Shown here in pieces: positions 25,617 to 34,383 of a stretch of DNA of 64,000 nt. Position numbers and translations under genes: made by a program. Position 1 is the stretch's first letter; each line of letters opens with the position of its first letter. Below the pieces are notes generated by a model that saw only the letters and a list, made by a program, of their open reading frames with translations, ran no database searches and was not told the origin of the DNA. Source of the DNA: an uncultured Sphingomonadaceae bacterium (GTDB lineage Bacteria; Pseudomonadota; Alphaproteobacteria; Sphingomonadales; Sphingomonadaceae); assembly GCA_947497315.1 (NCBI GenBank), contig CANMFX010000001.1, positions 1,240,001 through 1,304,000 on the forward strand, read 5' to 3'.

Positions 25617-27197
25617 TTAAGGAGTCAGAACCGTATCCTCAGCCTCTGGCAACAGGTCTGGATAGTCGGTAATATAATGTAATCCCCGGCTTTCCTTACG
25701 CGCGAGCGCCGATTTGACGATCAGATCAGCGACCTCAATCAGGTTGCGTAGCTCGATCAAATCCTGGGTGACCCGGAAATGGCCGTAATATTCCTCAACC
25801 TCACCGCGCAGCAGGTCGATGCGGTGCTGGGCGCGCTCCAGCCTTTTGGTGGTCCGGACGATGCCGACATAATTCCACATGAAACGGCGGATTTCGGTCC
25901 ATGTCTGCTTGATGACGACCTCTTCATCACTGTCCGTAACGCGGCTTTCATCCCACGGGCGGATCGCTGGCGGTTCCGGCATGTCGTCCCAATGCGCGGC
26001 GATGTCGCGGGCAGCCGCATCGCCGAACACGAAACATTCAAGCAAGCTGTTGGAGGCGAGGCGATTGGCGCCATGGAGCCCGCTTTCACTAGCTTCACCG
26101 GCGGCGTAGAGGCCGGGCAAATCAGTGCGGCCGTTGAGGTCAATCAATATCCCGCCGCAGGTATAATGCTGCGCAGGGACGACCGGGATCGGTCCGGTGG
26201 TCATATCAATGCCCAACCCGATCAGCTTGTCATAGATGTTCGGAAAATGGTTTTTCACAAATTCCGGGGTTTCGTGGCTGATATCCAGATGGACATAATC
26301 GAGGCCAAATTGCTTGATCTCGGCATCATTGGCGCGGGCGACAATGTCCCGGGGGGCTAGTTCCATTCGCTTGCTGTCGTAAAATTCCATGAACCGCTTG
26401 CCGGTCCGAGGGTTTAGCAAATGCCCGCCTTCGCCGCGCACGGCCTCGGTAATCAGGAAATTCTTGACTTCGAGATTATATAGGCAGGTCGGATGAAACT
26501 GCATCATTTCCATATTGGAAACCCGCGCACCGGCCCGCCAGGCCATGGCGATGCCGTCGCCGGTTGCGCCGCGCGGTGCGGTGGAGAAGAGATAGGTGCG
26601 GCCCGCGCCGCCGCTCGCCATGATCGTGGCACGCGAGGTCAGCGTTTCGACGCGGCCGGTTGCATTGTTCAGCGCATAAACGCCCCAGACATTTTTGGTG
26701 CCTGTCGATGTCTCGGCGTGCCGGTCGGCAATCAGGTCAATCGCCACCATATTTGGTTGCATGGTGATATTGGGATGGGCGGCCGCCGTTTTTTGCAGCG
26801 CATCCTGTACTGCCCAGCCGGTGGCGTCATCGACATGGACGATCCGGCGGTGGCTATGGCCCCCTTCGCGGGTCAGGTGCAGGACTTCGGCTTCCTTGTT
26901 GAACGGTACGCCCATTTCTTCCAGCCGTTCGATCGCGGCGGGCGCATTTTCAACGACAAACTCAACAGTTTCGCGGCGATTGAGGCCCGCACCGGCAACC
27001 ATCGTATCATCGATATGATTTTCAAACGTATCGCCGGCATCCAGTACGGCGGCAATGCCGCCCTGCGCCCAGGCCGTTGAGCCACCGGCGAGATCGCCCT
27101 TGGCGAGCACGAGCACTTTATGTGTCCGCGCCAATGTGATCGCGGCGCTCAGTCCTGCCGCGCCGGAGCCGACGATGATAACGTCGAAATTGCTCAT
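25617..27197 (-). CDS. nadB: L-aspartate oxidase
   Basis: FAD-dependent oxidation of L-aspartate to iminoaspartate, the substrate of NadA. The 526 residues begin with the FAD-binding loop VGSGAAGLSAAI. Family segments are LAGGSTAWAQGGIAAVL, MVAGAGLNRRETVEFV, the active-site MEMMQFHPTCLYN and GLYAAGEASESGLHGANRLASNSLLE. The C-terminal domain is shared with fumarate reductase/SdhA. Its start overlaps the stop of an ABC ATPase gene by four bases; nadA and nadC lie more than 14 kb away on the other strand. Confidence 0.96.
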   Translation of the reverse strand: MSNFDVIIVGSGAAGLSAAITLARTHKVLVLAKGDLAGGSTAWAQGGIAAVLDAGDTFENHIDDTMVAGAGLNRRETVEFVVENAPAAIERLEEMGVPFNKEAEVLHLTREGGHSHRRIVHVDDATGWAVQDALQKTAAAHPNITMQPNMVAIDLIADRHAETSTGTKNVWGVYALNNATGRVETLTSRATIMASGGAGRTYLFSTAPRGATGDGIAMAWRAGARVSNMEMMQFHPTCLYNLEVKNFLITEAVRGEGGHLLNPRTGKRFMEFYDSKRMELAPRDIVARANDAEIKQFGLDYVHLDISHETPEFVKNHFPNIYDKLIGLGIDMTTGPIPVVPAQHYTCGGILIDLNGRTDLPGLYAAGEASESGLHGANRLASNSLLECFVFGDAAARDIAAHWDDMPEPPAIRPWDESRVTDSDEEVVIKQTWTEIRRFMWNYVGIVRTTKRLERAQHRIDLLRGEVEEYYGHFRVTQDLIELRNLIEVADLIVKSALARKESRGLHYITDYPDLLPEAEDTVLTP

Positions 27198-28129
27198 GCG
27201 GCTTTGCGCGTCAAGTTCAGGAACACGTCTTCCAGATCCGCTTCCCGCGTGGTGACATCGACAATCTGATAGCCGCGTTTCTGCACGGCCTGCATCACGC
27301 CGCCGGCATTGGTGCGATCCTTGTTATACGTCACGGCAACGGTGCGCGGGCCGATAATATCGGCTTTCAGGAACTGATCATCGGCAAAGGTAACCGCATC
27401 GGATTCTTCGGAAATATCCCGGTCCAGGGTCAGTTCGACCAGCTTTTCCCGGGCCATGTCCACCAGCTCCGGTGTTGTCTTGAGCGCAATCAGCTTGCCA
27501 TGATTGATAATCGCAATCCTGTCGCAGAGGTTTTCCGCCTCTTCCAGATAGTGGGTGGTGAGAACGATGGTCACGCCGGATGCATTGAGCTGCTCGACAT
27601 ATTCCCAAAGCTGTTGACGCAATTCGATATCCACGCCTGCGGTCGGCTCGTCCAGAACCAGTATCGGCGGAGAATGGACCATCGCCTTGGCCACCAGCAG
27701 GCGGCGCTTCATGCCGCCGGATAATGTGCGCGAATAGGCATGCGCCTTGTCTTCCAGATGGACGGCGCGCAGCAATTCCATCGTCCGGCGTTCGGATTTC
27801 TTGATCCCGTACAGTCCGGCCACAACCTCCAGGGATTCTGCTGGCGTGAAGAACGGGTCGAACATGATCTCCTGCGGGACAATACCGATGGATGCCTTGG
27901 CATTGCGATGGTCTGCATCAATATCAAAGCCCCAGATATTGGCGGTGCCACCGCTTTTGCTGACCATACCGGACAAGATGTTGATTAGCGTGGATTTCCC
28001 CGCGCCGTTGGGGCCCAAAAGCCCGAAAATTTCTCCCCGTTTTACGTCAAAAGTGACGTCATCCAGCGCTTTTTTGCCGCCGGCATAGGTTTTGGAGAGA
28101 TGTTGGATGGATATAGCAGCTTCAGTCAT
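27194..28129 (-). CDS. ABC transporter ATP-binding protein
   Basis: A 311-residue ATPase of the drug/polysaccharide exporter type (CcmA/DrrA-like). Walker A is GPNGAGKST, the signature is LSGGMKRRL, Walker B ILVLDEPTAGVD and the switch histidine is in LTTHYLEEAE. A C-terminal extension of about 80 residues follows the catalytic domain, as in this subfamily. No membrane subunit is adjacent: upstream is the divergent DUF4402 gene and downstream nadB, which it overlaps by four bases. A permease elsewhere must be assumed. Confidence 0.92.
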   Translation of the reverse strand: MTEAAISIQHLSKTYAGGKKALDDVTFDVKRGEIFGLLGPNGAGKSTLINILSGMVSKSGGTANIWGFDIDADHRNAKASIGIVPQEIMFDPFFTPAESLEVVAGLYGIKKSERRTMELLRAVHLEDKAHAYSRTLSGGMKRRLLVAKAMVHSPPILVLDEPTAGVDIELRQQLWEYVEQLNASGVTIVLTTHYLEEAENLCDRIAIINHGKLIALKTTPELVDMAREKLVELTLDRDISEESDAVTFADDQFLKADIIGPRTVAVTYNKDRTNAGGVMQAVQKRGYQIVDVTTREADLEDVFLNLTRKAA

Positions 28130-28274
28130 GGCAACCGCATAACCATCTTGCCCCCCACAATCAAAGGCTTTGCATCGATCAGGATACAGAATGTGACAGC
28201 GTTTAACGAAAAATTAGGCATGATATTAAACATATTTTTGTGCTGTTGCCGCTAGTTGGGGCAGTGTGGAACAA

Positions 28275-28814
28275 ATGAGGGACCAGAAACGGACGTTTAA
28301 GTCCGGACTTGCGCGTGCGGCAATCATGCTGTGCGTCCTGCCTTTTATTGGGCTGGCTGGACCCGTGCAGGCGCAATCGGCCAGCGGCGATGCGACCGTA
28401 GTCGTCAACCAGGGCGTCAACATGGTCAAGAATTCCGATCTGCACTTTGGCGACTTTATTGCGGGCACGGTCCGATCAGTATTCCGGATGAACCCGACAA
28501 CCAGCGCGCTTAATCAACGCAACGGTGATGCCATATCTATCGGCGGGGCGCCAACGGTGGCCTCCTTCACAGCTTTCGGGACGCCGCTGACCAGCGTCCG
28601 GATCACTGTGGCGGAAAATCTTATCGACATTGTCCGCGACGGCGGGACGGAAACGATGCGGGTGAACCGGTTCCGGTTCGATGGGCCGCGCAACCGCTTT
28701 TTGGATGCGAGTGGCGAAACCACCTATCAGATTGGCGGTCAGTTACGGATTGGTGCCAATCAAGTCGGCGGCACTTATCGCGGGGCGTTTAATGTGACGA
28801 TTGATTATCAGTAA
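28275..28814 (+). CDS. DUF4402 secreted protein, copy 1
   Basis: A 179-residue exported protein with a signal peptide (cleavage after about PVQA, 32) and a DUF4402 domain covering nearly all of the mature part. Typical pattern: an early LHFGDFIAG segment, a middle strand region, and a C-terminal QIGGQLRIGANQVGGTYRGAFNVTIDYQ ending close to the usual V-x-Y. DUF4402 proteins resemble pilin-like or surface beta-sandwich domains of unknown role. ATG 28275 is chosen; a GTG nine bases earlier is possible. A paralogue follows. Confidence 0.8.
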   Translation: MRDQKRTFKSGLARAAIMLCVLPFIGLAGPVQAQSASGDATVVVNQGVNMVKNSDLHFGDFIAGTVRSVFRMNPTTSALNQRNGDAISIGGAPTVASFTAFGTPLTSVRITVAENLIDIVRDGGTETMRVNRFRFDGPRNRFLDASGETTYQIGGQLRIGANQVGGTYRGAFNVTIDYQ

Positions 28815-28894
28815 ATGAAGTAAGTGGCGGACAGGCTGATGGGGATCAGCCGGGACGCATAGAAAATGTTTAGAATTTGTGGGTAGTGAGTAAG

Positions 28895-29440
28895 ATGATG
28901 ACCAGAGACCAGATTATTTCGCGGCTGATTGGCTGCCTGTTGACCGTGCTTGTGGGGATAACAAGTGCGCCAGCAGCTTTCGCGCAAACGGCTGATGCCG
29001 ATGCCAGAGCGGTAACCATTGGCCCGCTTTCCGTTGTCAATATTGCCGATCTGGAATTTGGCAGGATCATTCCGTCACCTGCCGCCGGTACCGTGTTTAT
29101 GGATACGCGTAATGGCAATCGTACCAGCAATGGCGGTGTTACACTTGCCGGAGGCCCTTCGGGACGCGGTAATTTCATTATCTATGGCGGGCCGAACCAG
29201 ATCGTTGAAGTTTCCATTCCCGGAACCATGACGGTGACGCATACCAACGGATCCGACAATATGAACATCGACCAGATGGCAATTGGTAACGGGAACCGGA
29301 ATTTTGGCACCTTTGTTCGCGGCTTTTTGGGGACGCTTGGCATATATCAGCTGACTGTTGGCGGTCGTCTTAATGTTGATGCTGATCAGGAAGCCGGCGT
29401 TTACACGGGCACGTTCACAATGACGGTCGATTATCTCTAG
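28895..29440 (+). CDS. DUF4402 secreted protein, copy 2
   Basis: A 181-residue paralogue of the preceding gene: signal peptide (cleavage after about AFA, 32), LEFGRIIPSPAAGTVFM early, and a C-terminal LTVGGRLNVDADQEAGVYTGTFTMTVDYL nearly parallel to copy 1. A Gly/Asn-rich segment is in the middle. Start ATG at 28895 or 28898. The two genes are 80 bases apart and probably share a transcript. No chaperone-usher genes are adjacent. Confidence 0.8.
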   Translation: MMTRDQIISRLIGCLLTVLVGITSAPAAFAQTADADARAVTIGPLSVVNIADLEFGRIIPSPAAGTVFMDTRNGNRTSNGGVTLAGGPSGRGNFIIYGGPNQIVEVSIPGTMTVTHTNGSDNMNIDQMAIGNGNRNFGTFVRGFLGTLGIYQLTVGGRLNVDADQEAGVYTGTFTMTVDYL

Positions 29441-29505
29441 ACTGTCAGACCTAAAGACTGCGGTAATATATTGCGCCGGCGAGTGACTGTTGCTAATCGC
29501 GCGAC

Positions 29506-29718
29506 ATGAACGACGCACCTGAAATTGTCCGCACGTCCAAAAAACGCAATGCCTGTGACGGCGCATCGGATATTCCCGGTGGCGCGGCGCTGGGCCATCC
29601 CCGTGTCTGGCTGGAAATAGATGAAAAAGGCTATGTCGATTGCGGCTATTGTGATCGCCGTTTCATTTTGATCGGCGGGCCGGCTGATGTTTCTGCAGAA
29701 GCGCCTTCAGGCGAATAA
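29506..29718 (+). CDS. Zinc-finger domain protein (CHCC, NDUFS6-like)
   Basis: A 70-residue protein with the CHCC zinc-finger pattern of the mitochondrial complex I subunit NDUFS6: Cys17 in NACDG, the GHPRVWLEI segment with His, and CGYCDRRF supplying two cysteines. Bacterial homologues are short and uncharacterised, but are thought to bind zinc. It lies upstream of tldD on the same strand with a 49-base gap. Confidence 0.88.
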   Translation: MNDAPEIVRTSKKRNACDGASDIPGGAALGHPRVWLEIDEKGYVDCGYCDRRFILIGGPADVSAEAPSGE

Positions 29719-29767
29719 TCTGACCTAAGGGGGTGCGCAGCCCTGATTTCGTTTCTATATAGTAGAA

Positions 29768-31198
29768 ATGATGAAAAATTTGGACCCTCGCTCGTTTCTT
29801 TATCGCCCAGACGGATTGGACCCGGAACGGGCCAAGGCCCTTGTATCGGGCAGTCTTTCGGCCTGTGATGACGGAGAACTTTACCTGCAATATAGCGCGG
29901 TGGAGAGTTTCGGTTTTGACGATGGTCGCCTGAAAACCGCTGACTATAGCACCGACAGCGGCTTTGGCCTGCGCGGTGTATCTGGCGAAATGACAGGTTT
30001 CTCGCATAGTAACGAGATTAGCGAAGCGGCGATCAAGCGCGCGGCTCAAACCCTGCAATTGCTGGACCCGGCCAAGGGGGATCCGTCCCCGCCGCCACGC
30101 GGATCCAACCAGCATCTTTATGGCGAAGCCAATCCGCTCGAAGCCATTCCGTTCGCGAAAAAAGTCGCCCTGTGTCAAGAAATTGACGCTGCGGCCCGCG
30201 CCCGTGATCCGCGCGTTGCGCAGGTTTCTGTTGGTTTGTCCGGCAGCTGGAGCGTGGTCGAAATTGTTCGTCCCGATGGCTTCGTGGCGACCGATGTGCG
30301 GCCTCTGGTGCGGCTAAATGTCTCTATTGTCGCTGAACAAAATGGCCGCCGCGAAACCGGCAGTTTTGGGATGGGTGGGCGTTATCTTTATGACCAGCTG
30401 TTCGAAGAAACGCGCTGGAATCGCGCGATTGATGAGGCGCTCAATCAGGCGTTGATCAATCTCGAAAGCGTTGATGCTCCTGCAGGTGAACAGACGGTTC
30501 TGCTTGGCCCGGGCTGGCCTGGCATCATCTTGCATGAAGCCATTGGGCATGGCCTCGAGGGCGATTTCAACCGCAAGGGTACGAGCGCTTTTTCCGGTCG
30601 GATCGGTGAGCGGGTAGCTGCGCCGGGCGTCACTGTCGTGGACGATGGTTCGATCAACGAACGGCGCGGATCGCTAAGCATTGATGACGAAGGCACGCCG
30701 ACGCAGGAAAATGTCCTGATCGAGGATGGCATATTGAAATGTTACATGCAGGACCGGCTTAACGCCCGCCTGATGGGCGTTCCCGCAACCGGCAATGGCC
30801 GCCGCGAAAGCTATGCCCATGCCCCGATGCCGCGGATGACCAACACATTCATGCGGGGCGGCAAGGATGATCCGGACGAGCTTATGGGCCGCGTGAAAAA
30901 CGGTATCTATGCCAAGAGCTTCGGCGGCGGGCAGGTGGACATCGTCTCCGGCAAATTCGTTTTCTCCTGCACCGAGGCTTACGAGATCGAAAATGGCAAA
31001 CTGGGCGCGCCGATCAAAGGGGCGACGCTGATCGGTGATGGTCCGACCGCGCTGACCAAGGTGACCGGCATCGGCAATGACATGGCGCTGGACGAAGGCA
31101 TCGGCGTGTGCGGCAAGGGCGGGCAATCTGTGCCTGCGGGTGTCGGGCAGCCAACGTTGCTGGTAGATGGCCTCACAGTGGGGGGAACGGCTGCTTGA
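29768..31198 (+). CDS. tldD: TldD/PmbA family metalloprotease
   Basis: A 476-residue TldD, the catalytic partner of PmbA/TldE in a zinc protease that degrades unfolded peptides and processes modified peptides such as microcins. The motif HEAIGHGLEGD (HExxxH) near residue 256 binds the zinc, and a distal cysteine-containing CTEAYEI and GNDMALDEGIGVCGKGGQ close the family signature. An in-frame ATG directly follows at 29771. The stop overlaps the next gene by one base. No tldE is in the window. Confidence 0.95.
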   Translation: MMKNLDPRSFLYRPDGLDPERAKALVSGSLSACDDGELYLQYSAVESFGFDDGRLKTADYSTDSGFGLRGVSGEMTGFSHSNEISEAAIKRAAQTLQLLDPAKGDPSPPPRGSNQHLYGEANPLEAIPFAKKVALCQEIDAAARARDPRVAQVSVGLSGSWSVVEIVRPDGFVATDVRPLVRLNVSIVAEQNGRRETGSFGMGGRYLYDQLFEETRWNRAIDEALNQALINLESVDAPAGEQTVLLGPGWPGIILHEAIGHGLEGDFNRKGTSAFSGRIGERVAAPGVTVVDDGSINERRGSLSIDDEGTPTQENVLIEDGILKCYMQDRLNARLMGVPATGNGRRESYAHAPMPRMTNTFMRGGKDDPDELMGRVKNGIYAKSFGGGQVDIVSGKFVFSCTEAYEIENGKLGAPIKGATLIGDGPTALTKVTGIGNDMALDEGIGVCGKGGQSVPAGVGQPTLLVDGLTVGGTAA

Positions 31199-31743
31199 TG
31201 GCCGGCAATTGGTCAGCCGAAATCCTTCATTTCTGGTTTGAAGAACTGGATTCGGATGACTGGTTCGGTTCCAGTGCGGAGATTGACGCACAGATAATCG
31301 AGCGCTTTGCCGAGCTGTTGGAAGAGCAAAAAGCCGGGGTCGCCACTGATTTCCTGGAAAACCCAGAAACAGCCCTTGCTGCGATAATATTGTTCGACCA
31401 GTTTCCGCGAAACATGTTCCGGGACAGCGCCGAGGCCTTTGCCACCGACCATCTGGCGTTGCAAATTGCCAAACAGGCGGTCGATCGCGAGCTGGATCAT
31501 CAGCTGACCGAAGATCAAATGATGTTCGTCTATATGCCCTTCATGCACAGTGAGGAGCTCGATGACCAGACTCGCTCACTGGGTCTGTTTACGGCATTGG
31601 GGATTGAGAATAATATCAAATTTGCCAAGGCGCATCGTGACGTTATCGTCAAATTTGGCCGCTTTCCGCATCGCAATGCAGTGCTCGGCCGTGAAACCCG
31701 GCCCGAGGAGCAGGTTGCATTAGATGAAGGCGCAAGCTGGTAG
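31198..31743 (+). CDS. DUF924 family protein
   Basis: A 181-residue all-helical DUF924 protein, a TPR-like fold of unknown function common in proteobacteria. Typical segments are EILHFWFEEL at the N-terminus, AAIILFDQFPRNMFRDSAEAFATD at about 63-86 and MMFVYMPFMHSE. ATG 31198 overlaps the tldD stop by one base and gives the conventional N-terminus; in-frame sequence further upstream lies inside tldD. Confidence 0.9.
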   Translation: MAGNWSAEILHFWFEELDSDDWFGSSAEIDAQIIERFAELLEEQKAGVATDFLENPETALAAIILFDQFPRNMFRDSAEAFATDHLALQIAKQAVDRELDHQLTEDQMMFVYMPFMHSEELDDQTRSLGLFTALGIENNIKFAKAHRDVIVKFGRFPHRNAVLGRETRPEEQVALDEGASW

Positions 31744-31746
31744 ATT

Positions 31747-32250
31747 GTGAAGATAGAGTTTCAGCAAACATGGGCTGCGCTCAATACATGGCCTGAGGCT
31801 AAACAATGGATCGCGGCTTTGCGTCTTGCCATTCCGTCCTTGGCGGTTGTCGCTTTGCTGGGCCTTCTCGCGGAATGGCTGGCGTGGGCGCCGGTCACGG
31901 ATGTCACCGCTCTGCTGGTCGCCGCTGCATTTCTGTTTTTTGTCCCTGCCTTGGTCGAGGAAATTGTCTTCCGCGGCGCGCTGTTGTCTTGGCTGACCCG
32001 GTTGACCCCGCGTTGGGGAGCATGGCTATCGACGTTGTTGTTCGTCGCCTGGCATCCGCTGCAGGCGCTTACCGTCGGTCCGCCTTGGGCCGATATGTTC
32101 CTGCGCCCGACATTCTGGATCGCCACTTTGATCCTCGGCATCATATTGGCGCATGTACGGATTGTTTCCCGGTCGCTCTGGCCCGTGATTTTGATACATT
32201 GGTTTGCTGTTCTGATCTGGAAATCTCTGTTAGGAGGGCCTTTCTATTGA
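31747..32250 (+). CDS. CPBP family intramembrane metalloprotease
   Basis: A 167-residue membrane protein of the CPBP (CAAX protease/bacteriocin-processing) family. Motif 1 is EEIVFRGALLSWL at about 72-84 with the paired glutamates, and motif 2 is FVAWHPLQA with the histidine. Four or five transmembrane segments cover the protein. The GTG start is three bases after the DUF924 stop. Substrate unknown; it belongs to the tldD-DUF924 transcription unit by spacing. Confidence 0.88.
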   Translation: MKIEFQQTWAALNTWPEAKQWIAALRLAIPSLAVVALLGLLAEWLAWAPVTDVTALLVAAAFLFFVPALVEEIVFRGALLSWLTRLTPRWGAWLSTLLFVAWHPLQALTVGPPWADMFLRPTFWIATLILGIILAHVRIVSRSLWPVILIHWFAVLIWKSLLGGPFY

Positions 32251-32265
32251 ATAGGAATATTGACC

Positions 32266-32826
32266 ATGGCCGAATTTTTTGATGCACTGAATGATGATCA
32301 CACCGCTTTTATCGCGAAGCAGCCTGTATTCTTTGTAGCGACGGCAGCGCCTGATGCGCGGATCAACCTCTCGCCCAAAGGCTATGATGCCTTTCGTGTT
32401 CTCGGACCAAAGCGCGTTGCTTATCTCGACCTTGCCGGATCCGGCAATGAAACCCACGCGCATCTGATTGCCGATGGACGAGTTACGATCATGTTCAACA
32501 ATTTTGCCAATCCTGCCCTGATCATGCGGCTCTACGGGACCGGGAAGCCGGTCTTGCCACAGGATGATGGTTGGGAGGAGCTTGCTGCTCATTTCGAGAT
32601 TTTGCCGGGGACGCGGCAGATATTCGATATCACCGTGGATAATGTGCAAACCAGCTGCGGCTGGGGCGTGCCGCAGATGGAATTGAAGGCCGAGCGCGAG
32701 ACGCTGGTCAAATATCATCGTCAGGCTGATCCCGAAAAATGGATGGAGAAGACAGCAGGGCGCGTGCAGAGCATTGACGGCCTGCCAACCCGCGCGACCG
32801 ACCGTTATCTGAGCGGGAATGGCTAG
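32266..32826 (+). CDS. Pyridoxamine 5'-phosphate oxidase-fold protein
   Basis: A 186-residue split-barrel flavoprotein related to pyridoxamine phosphate oxidase. The N-terminal domain has PVFFVATAAPDARINLSPKGYDAFRVL, GNETHAHLI and GRVTIMFNNFANPALIMRLYG, characteristic of a group that probably binds FMN or F420. No PNPOx C-terminal dimerisation motif for pyridoxal synthesis is evident. ATG 32266 is preferred; AGGAATATTGACC precedes it. Confidence 0.88.
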   Translation: MAEFFDALNDDHTAFIAKQPVFFVATAAPDARINLSPKGYDAFRVLGPKRVAYLDLAGSGNETHAHLIADGRVTIMFNNFANPALIMRLYGTGKPVLPQDDGWEELAAHFEILPGTRQIFDITVDNVQTSCGWGVPQMELKAERETLVKYHRQADPEKWMEKTAGRVQSIDGLPTRATDRYLSGNG

Positions 32827-32828
32827 CG

Positions 32829-33041
32829 ATGAGCCTGGTTGAACTGTCCCGCCATATGCATGGTTATGAAGCGGAGATCATTCGCGGCCGGTTGGAGGCA
32901 GCTGGCATCGGGGCGGTCTGTTTCGATAGCGGGGTGAATATTGTCGAAGGCGCGGGAATTGCATTGCCTGCACGCGTGATGGTGCTGAAAGAGGATCTGG
33001 ATGAAGCCAAGGCGGTGCTGGCAGAGGATGTATCGCTGTGA
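32829..33041 (+). CDS. DUF2007 domain protein
   Basis: A 70-residue DUF2007 protein. The pattern LVELSRHMHGYEAEIIRGRLEAAGI followed by ALPARVMVLKEDLDEAKAVL matches the family, which has a ferredoxin-like signal-transducing fold. It begins two bases after the oxidase-like gene and overlaps the patatin gene start by four bases (GTGA), so it is part of the same operon. Function unknown. Confidence 0.85.
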   Translation: MSLVELSRHMHGYEAEIIRGRLEAAGIGAVCFDSGVNIVEGAGIALPARVMVLKEDLDEAKAVLAEDVSL

Positions 33042-33856
33042 AGCTGTCCCTTGCCTTGGGTGGCGGCGCAGGTTTGGGCTGGACCCATATCGGTGTGCTG
33101 CGCGCTATTGAGGATTCGCCCTTGGAGATAGCGGCCATATCCGGCACGTCCATCGGCGCAATTACCGGTGCCAGCTTTGCTGCCGGAAAGCTCGATTATC
33201 TCGAAGAAACTGCGCGCACCGCAAATTTGCGGACCTTGATCCGCTTCATGGACCCGCATTTCAAACGCGGCGCGGTCATGGGCGCGCGGATGATCGAGAA
33301 AGAGCTGGAAGAACAGCTTGGCAGCCTTACCTTTGCCGACTTGTCCATTCCGGTGGCTGCCGTCGCAGCGGACCTTAGAACTGGCGATACCATCATCATG
33401 AACAGCGGCAAGCTGGTTCCCGCCATCCGTGCCTCCATGTCTTTGCCGGGAATTTTCAAGCCGGTGGAATATGACGGCCGGCTGCTCGTCGATGGCGGTG
33501 CGGCACTGCCCGTGCCCGTGTCCCCGGCGCGCGATATGGCGCCTGATGCCCTGTGCCTGTCCGTGAACCTGCAGGATGATTTTATCAACCGCGCGGAAAT
33601 GGCGGGGATCAGCCGGGATGATGGCAAATATCCCAATAGCATTGCGATTGTGAAAGCCTCCATCGGCCTGTCCCTGCGCAATCTGGGGCGCTATTCGCTG
33701 GCGCTCGACCCACCGGATTTTTCACTATCCCCGCCTGTCGGCCATATCGACATGCAGAATTTCACCAAGGCTGAAGAGTTGATCGAAATCGGCCACCGGG
33801 AGACCGCAGCGATCATTCCCGACATATTGGCGAGAATGGAAAAAGGTGCTGCCTAA
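33038..33856 (+). CDS. Patatin-like phospholipase family protein
   Basis: A 272-residue patatin-like serine hydrolase (NTE/RssA-like). The oxyanion loop is GGGAGLGW at 8-15; the nucleophile elbow is GTSIG with Ser38; the dyad aspartate is in VDGGAALP, Asp152. It is cytoplasmic with no signal peptide, expected to act on lysophospholipids or related lipids. GTG start overlaps DUF2007. It ends the 29.8-33.9 kb plus-strand unit before the nitrogen genes. Confidence 0.92.
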   Translation: MKLSLALGGGAGLGWTHIGVLRAIEDSPLEIAAISGTSIGAITGASFAAGKLDYLEETARTANLRTLIRFMDPHFKRGAVMGARMIEKELEEQLGSLTFADLSIPVAAVAADLRTGDTIIMNSGKLVPAIRASMSLPGIFKPVEYDGRLLVDGGAALPVPVSPARDMAPDALCLSVNLQDDFINRAEMAGISRDDGKYPNSIAIVKASIGLSLRNLGRYSLALDPPDFSLSPPVGHIDMQNFTKAEELIEIGHRETAAIIPDILARMEKGAA

Positions 33857-33948
33857 ATTTTAGGCAGCGCTGCTGCGCTGCACAATATTTACACTTTTTT
33901 CAGAGTTCAAGAATCAGTTTTCTGTTTGAATACAGTGACTTGTGATTC

Positions 33949-33963
33949 TGGCACGCGCTTTGC
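33949..33963 (+). promoter_or_regulatory. Sigma-54 promoter for glnK-amtB
   Basis: TGGCAC-N5-TTGC has the invariant GG and GC separated by ten bases, a near-perfect RpoN -24/-12 element. It ends 34 bases before the glnK ATG. Expression from NtrC-activated sigma-54 polymerase under nitrogen limitation is the expected mode for this operon. An NtrC enhancer site was not clearly identified in the short gap upstream. Confidence 0.85.
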
Positions 33964-33997
33964 GATGATGACCTCCGTAACAAAAAAAGGGGGCATA

Positions 33998-34336
33998 ATG
34001 AAATTTATCGTTGCCATAATTAAGCCATTCAAACTCGATGATGTGCGGGACGCACTGACGGAAGTCGGCGTCGCGGGCATGACTGTGTCTGAAGTAAAGG
34101 GCTTTGGCCGTCAAAAAGGACAGACCGAGGTTTATCGCGGGGCTGAATATACCACCAACATGGTTCCGAAAGTGAAGCTGGAGATTGCTTGCGGCAGCGA
34201 CGTAGCCGCGCAGGCAATTGAAGCCATCCAGAACGCAGCGGGCACTGAATCCATCGGTGACGGAAAGATATTCGTCATGGGGCTGGAAAATGCCGTTCGT
34301 ATTCGCACCGGCGAAACCGGCGATACTGCGATTTAA
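33998..34336 (+). CDS. glnK: Nitrogen regulatory protein P-II (GlnK)
   Basis: A 112-residue P-II signal protein. The T-loop YRGAEYTTNM carries the tyrosine (Y51 position) modified by uridylylation, and the ADP/ATP-binding GFGRQKG and C-loop RIRTGE are conserved. The link to amtB immediately downstream makes it GlnK rather than GlnB: when nitrogen is plentiful, de-modified GlnK binds AmtB and blocks it. A strong GGGGGCATA precedes ATG 33998, and a sigma-54 promoter lies upstream. Confidence 0.95.
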   Translation: MKFIVAIIKPFKLDDVRDALTEVGVAGMTVSEVKGFGRQKGQTEVYRGAEYTTNMVPKVKLEIACGSDVAAQAIEAIQNAAGTESIGDGKIFVMGLENAVRIRTGETGDTAI

Positions 34337-34371
34337 ACAGGCCAGATTTAGACAGGCCAGATTTGGACAGG
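34337..34371 (+). repeat. 15-bp-period short tandem repeat in glnK-amtB spacer
   Basis: ACAGGCCAGATTT occurs at 34337-34349 and again 15 bases on at 34352-34364, with a third partial copy (ACAGG) at 34367. The array fills most of the spacer between the glnK stop and the amtB start. It may be slippage or a translational spacer. Confidence 0.5.
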
Positions 34372-34383
34372 GAAGCGTATATA

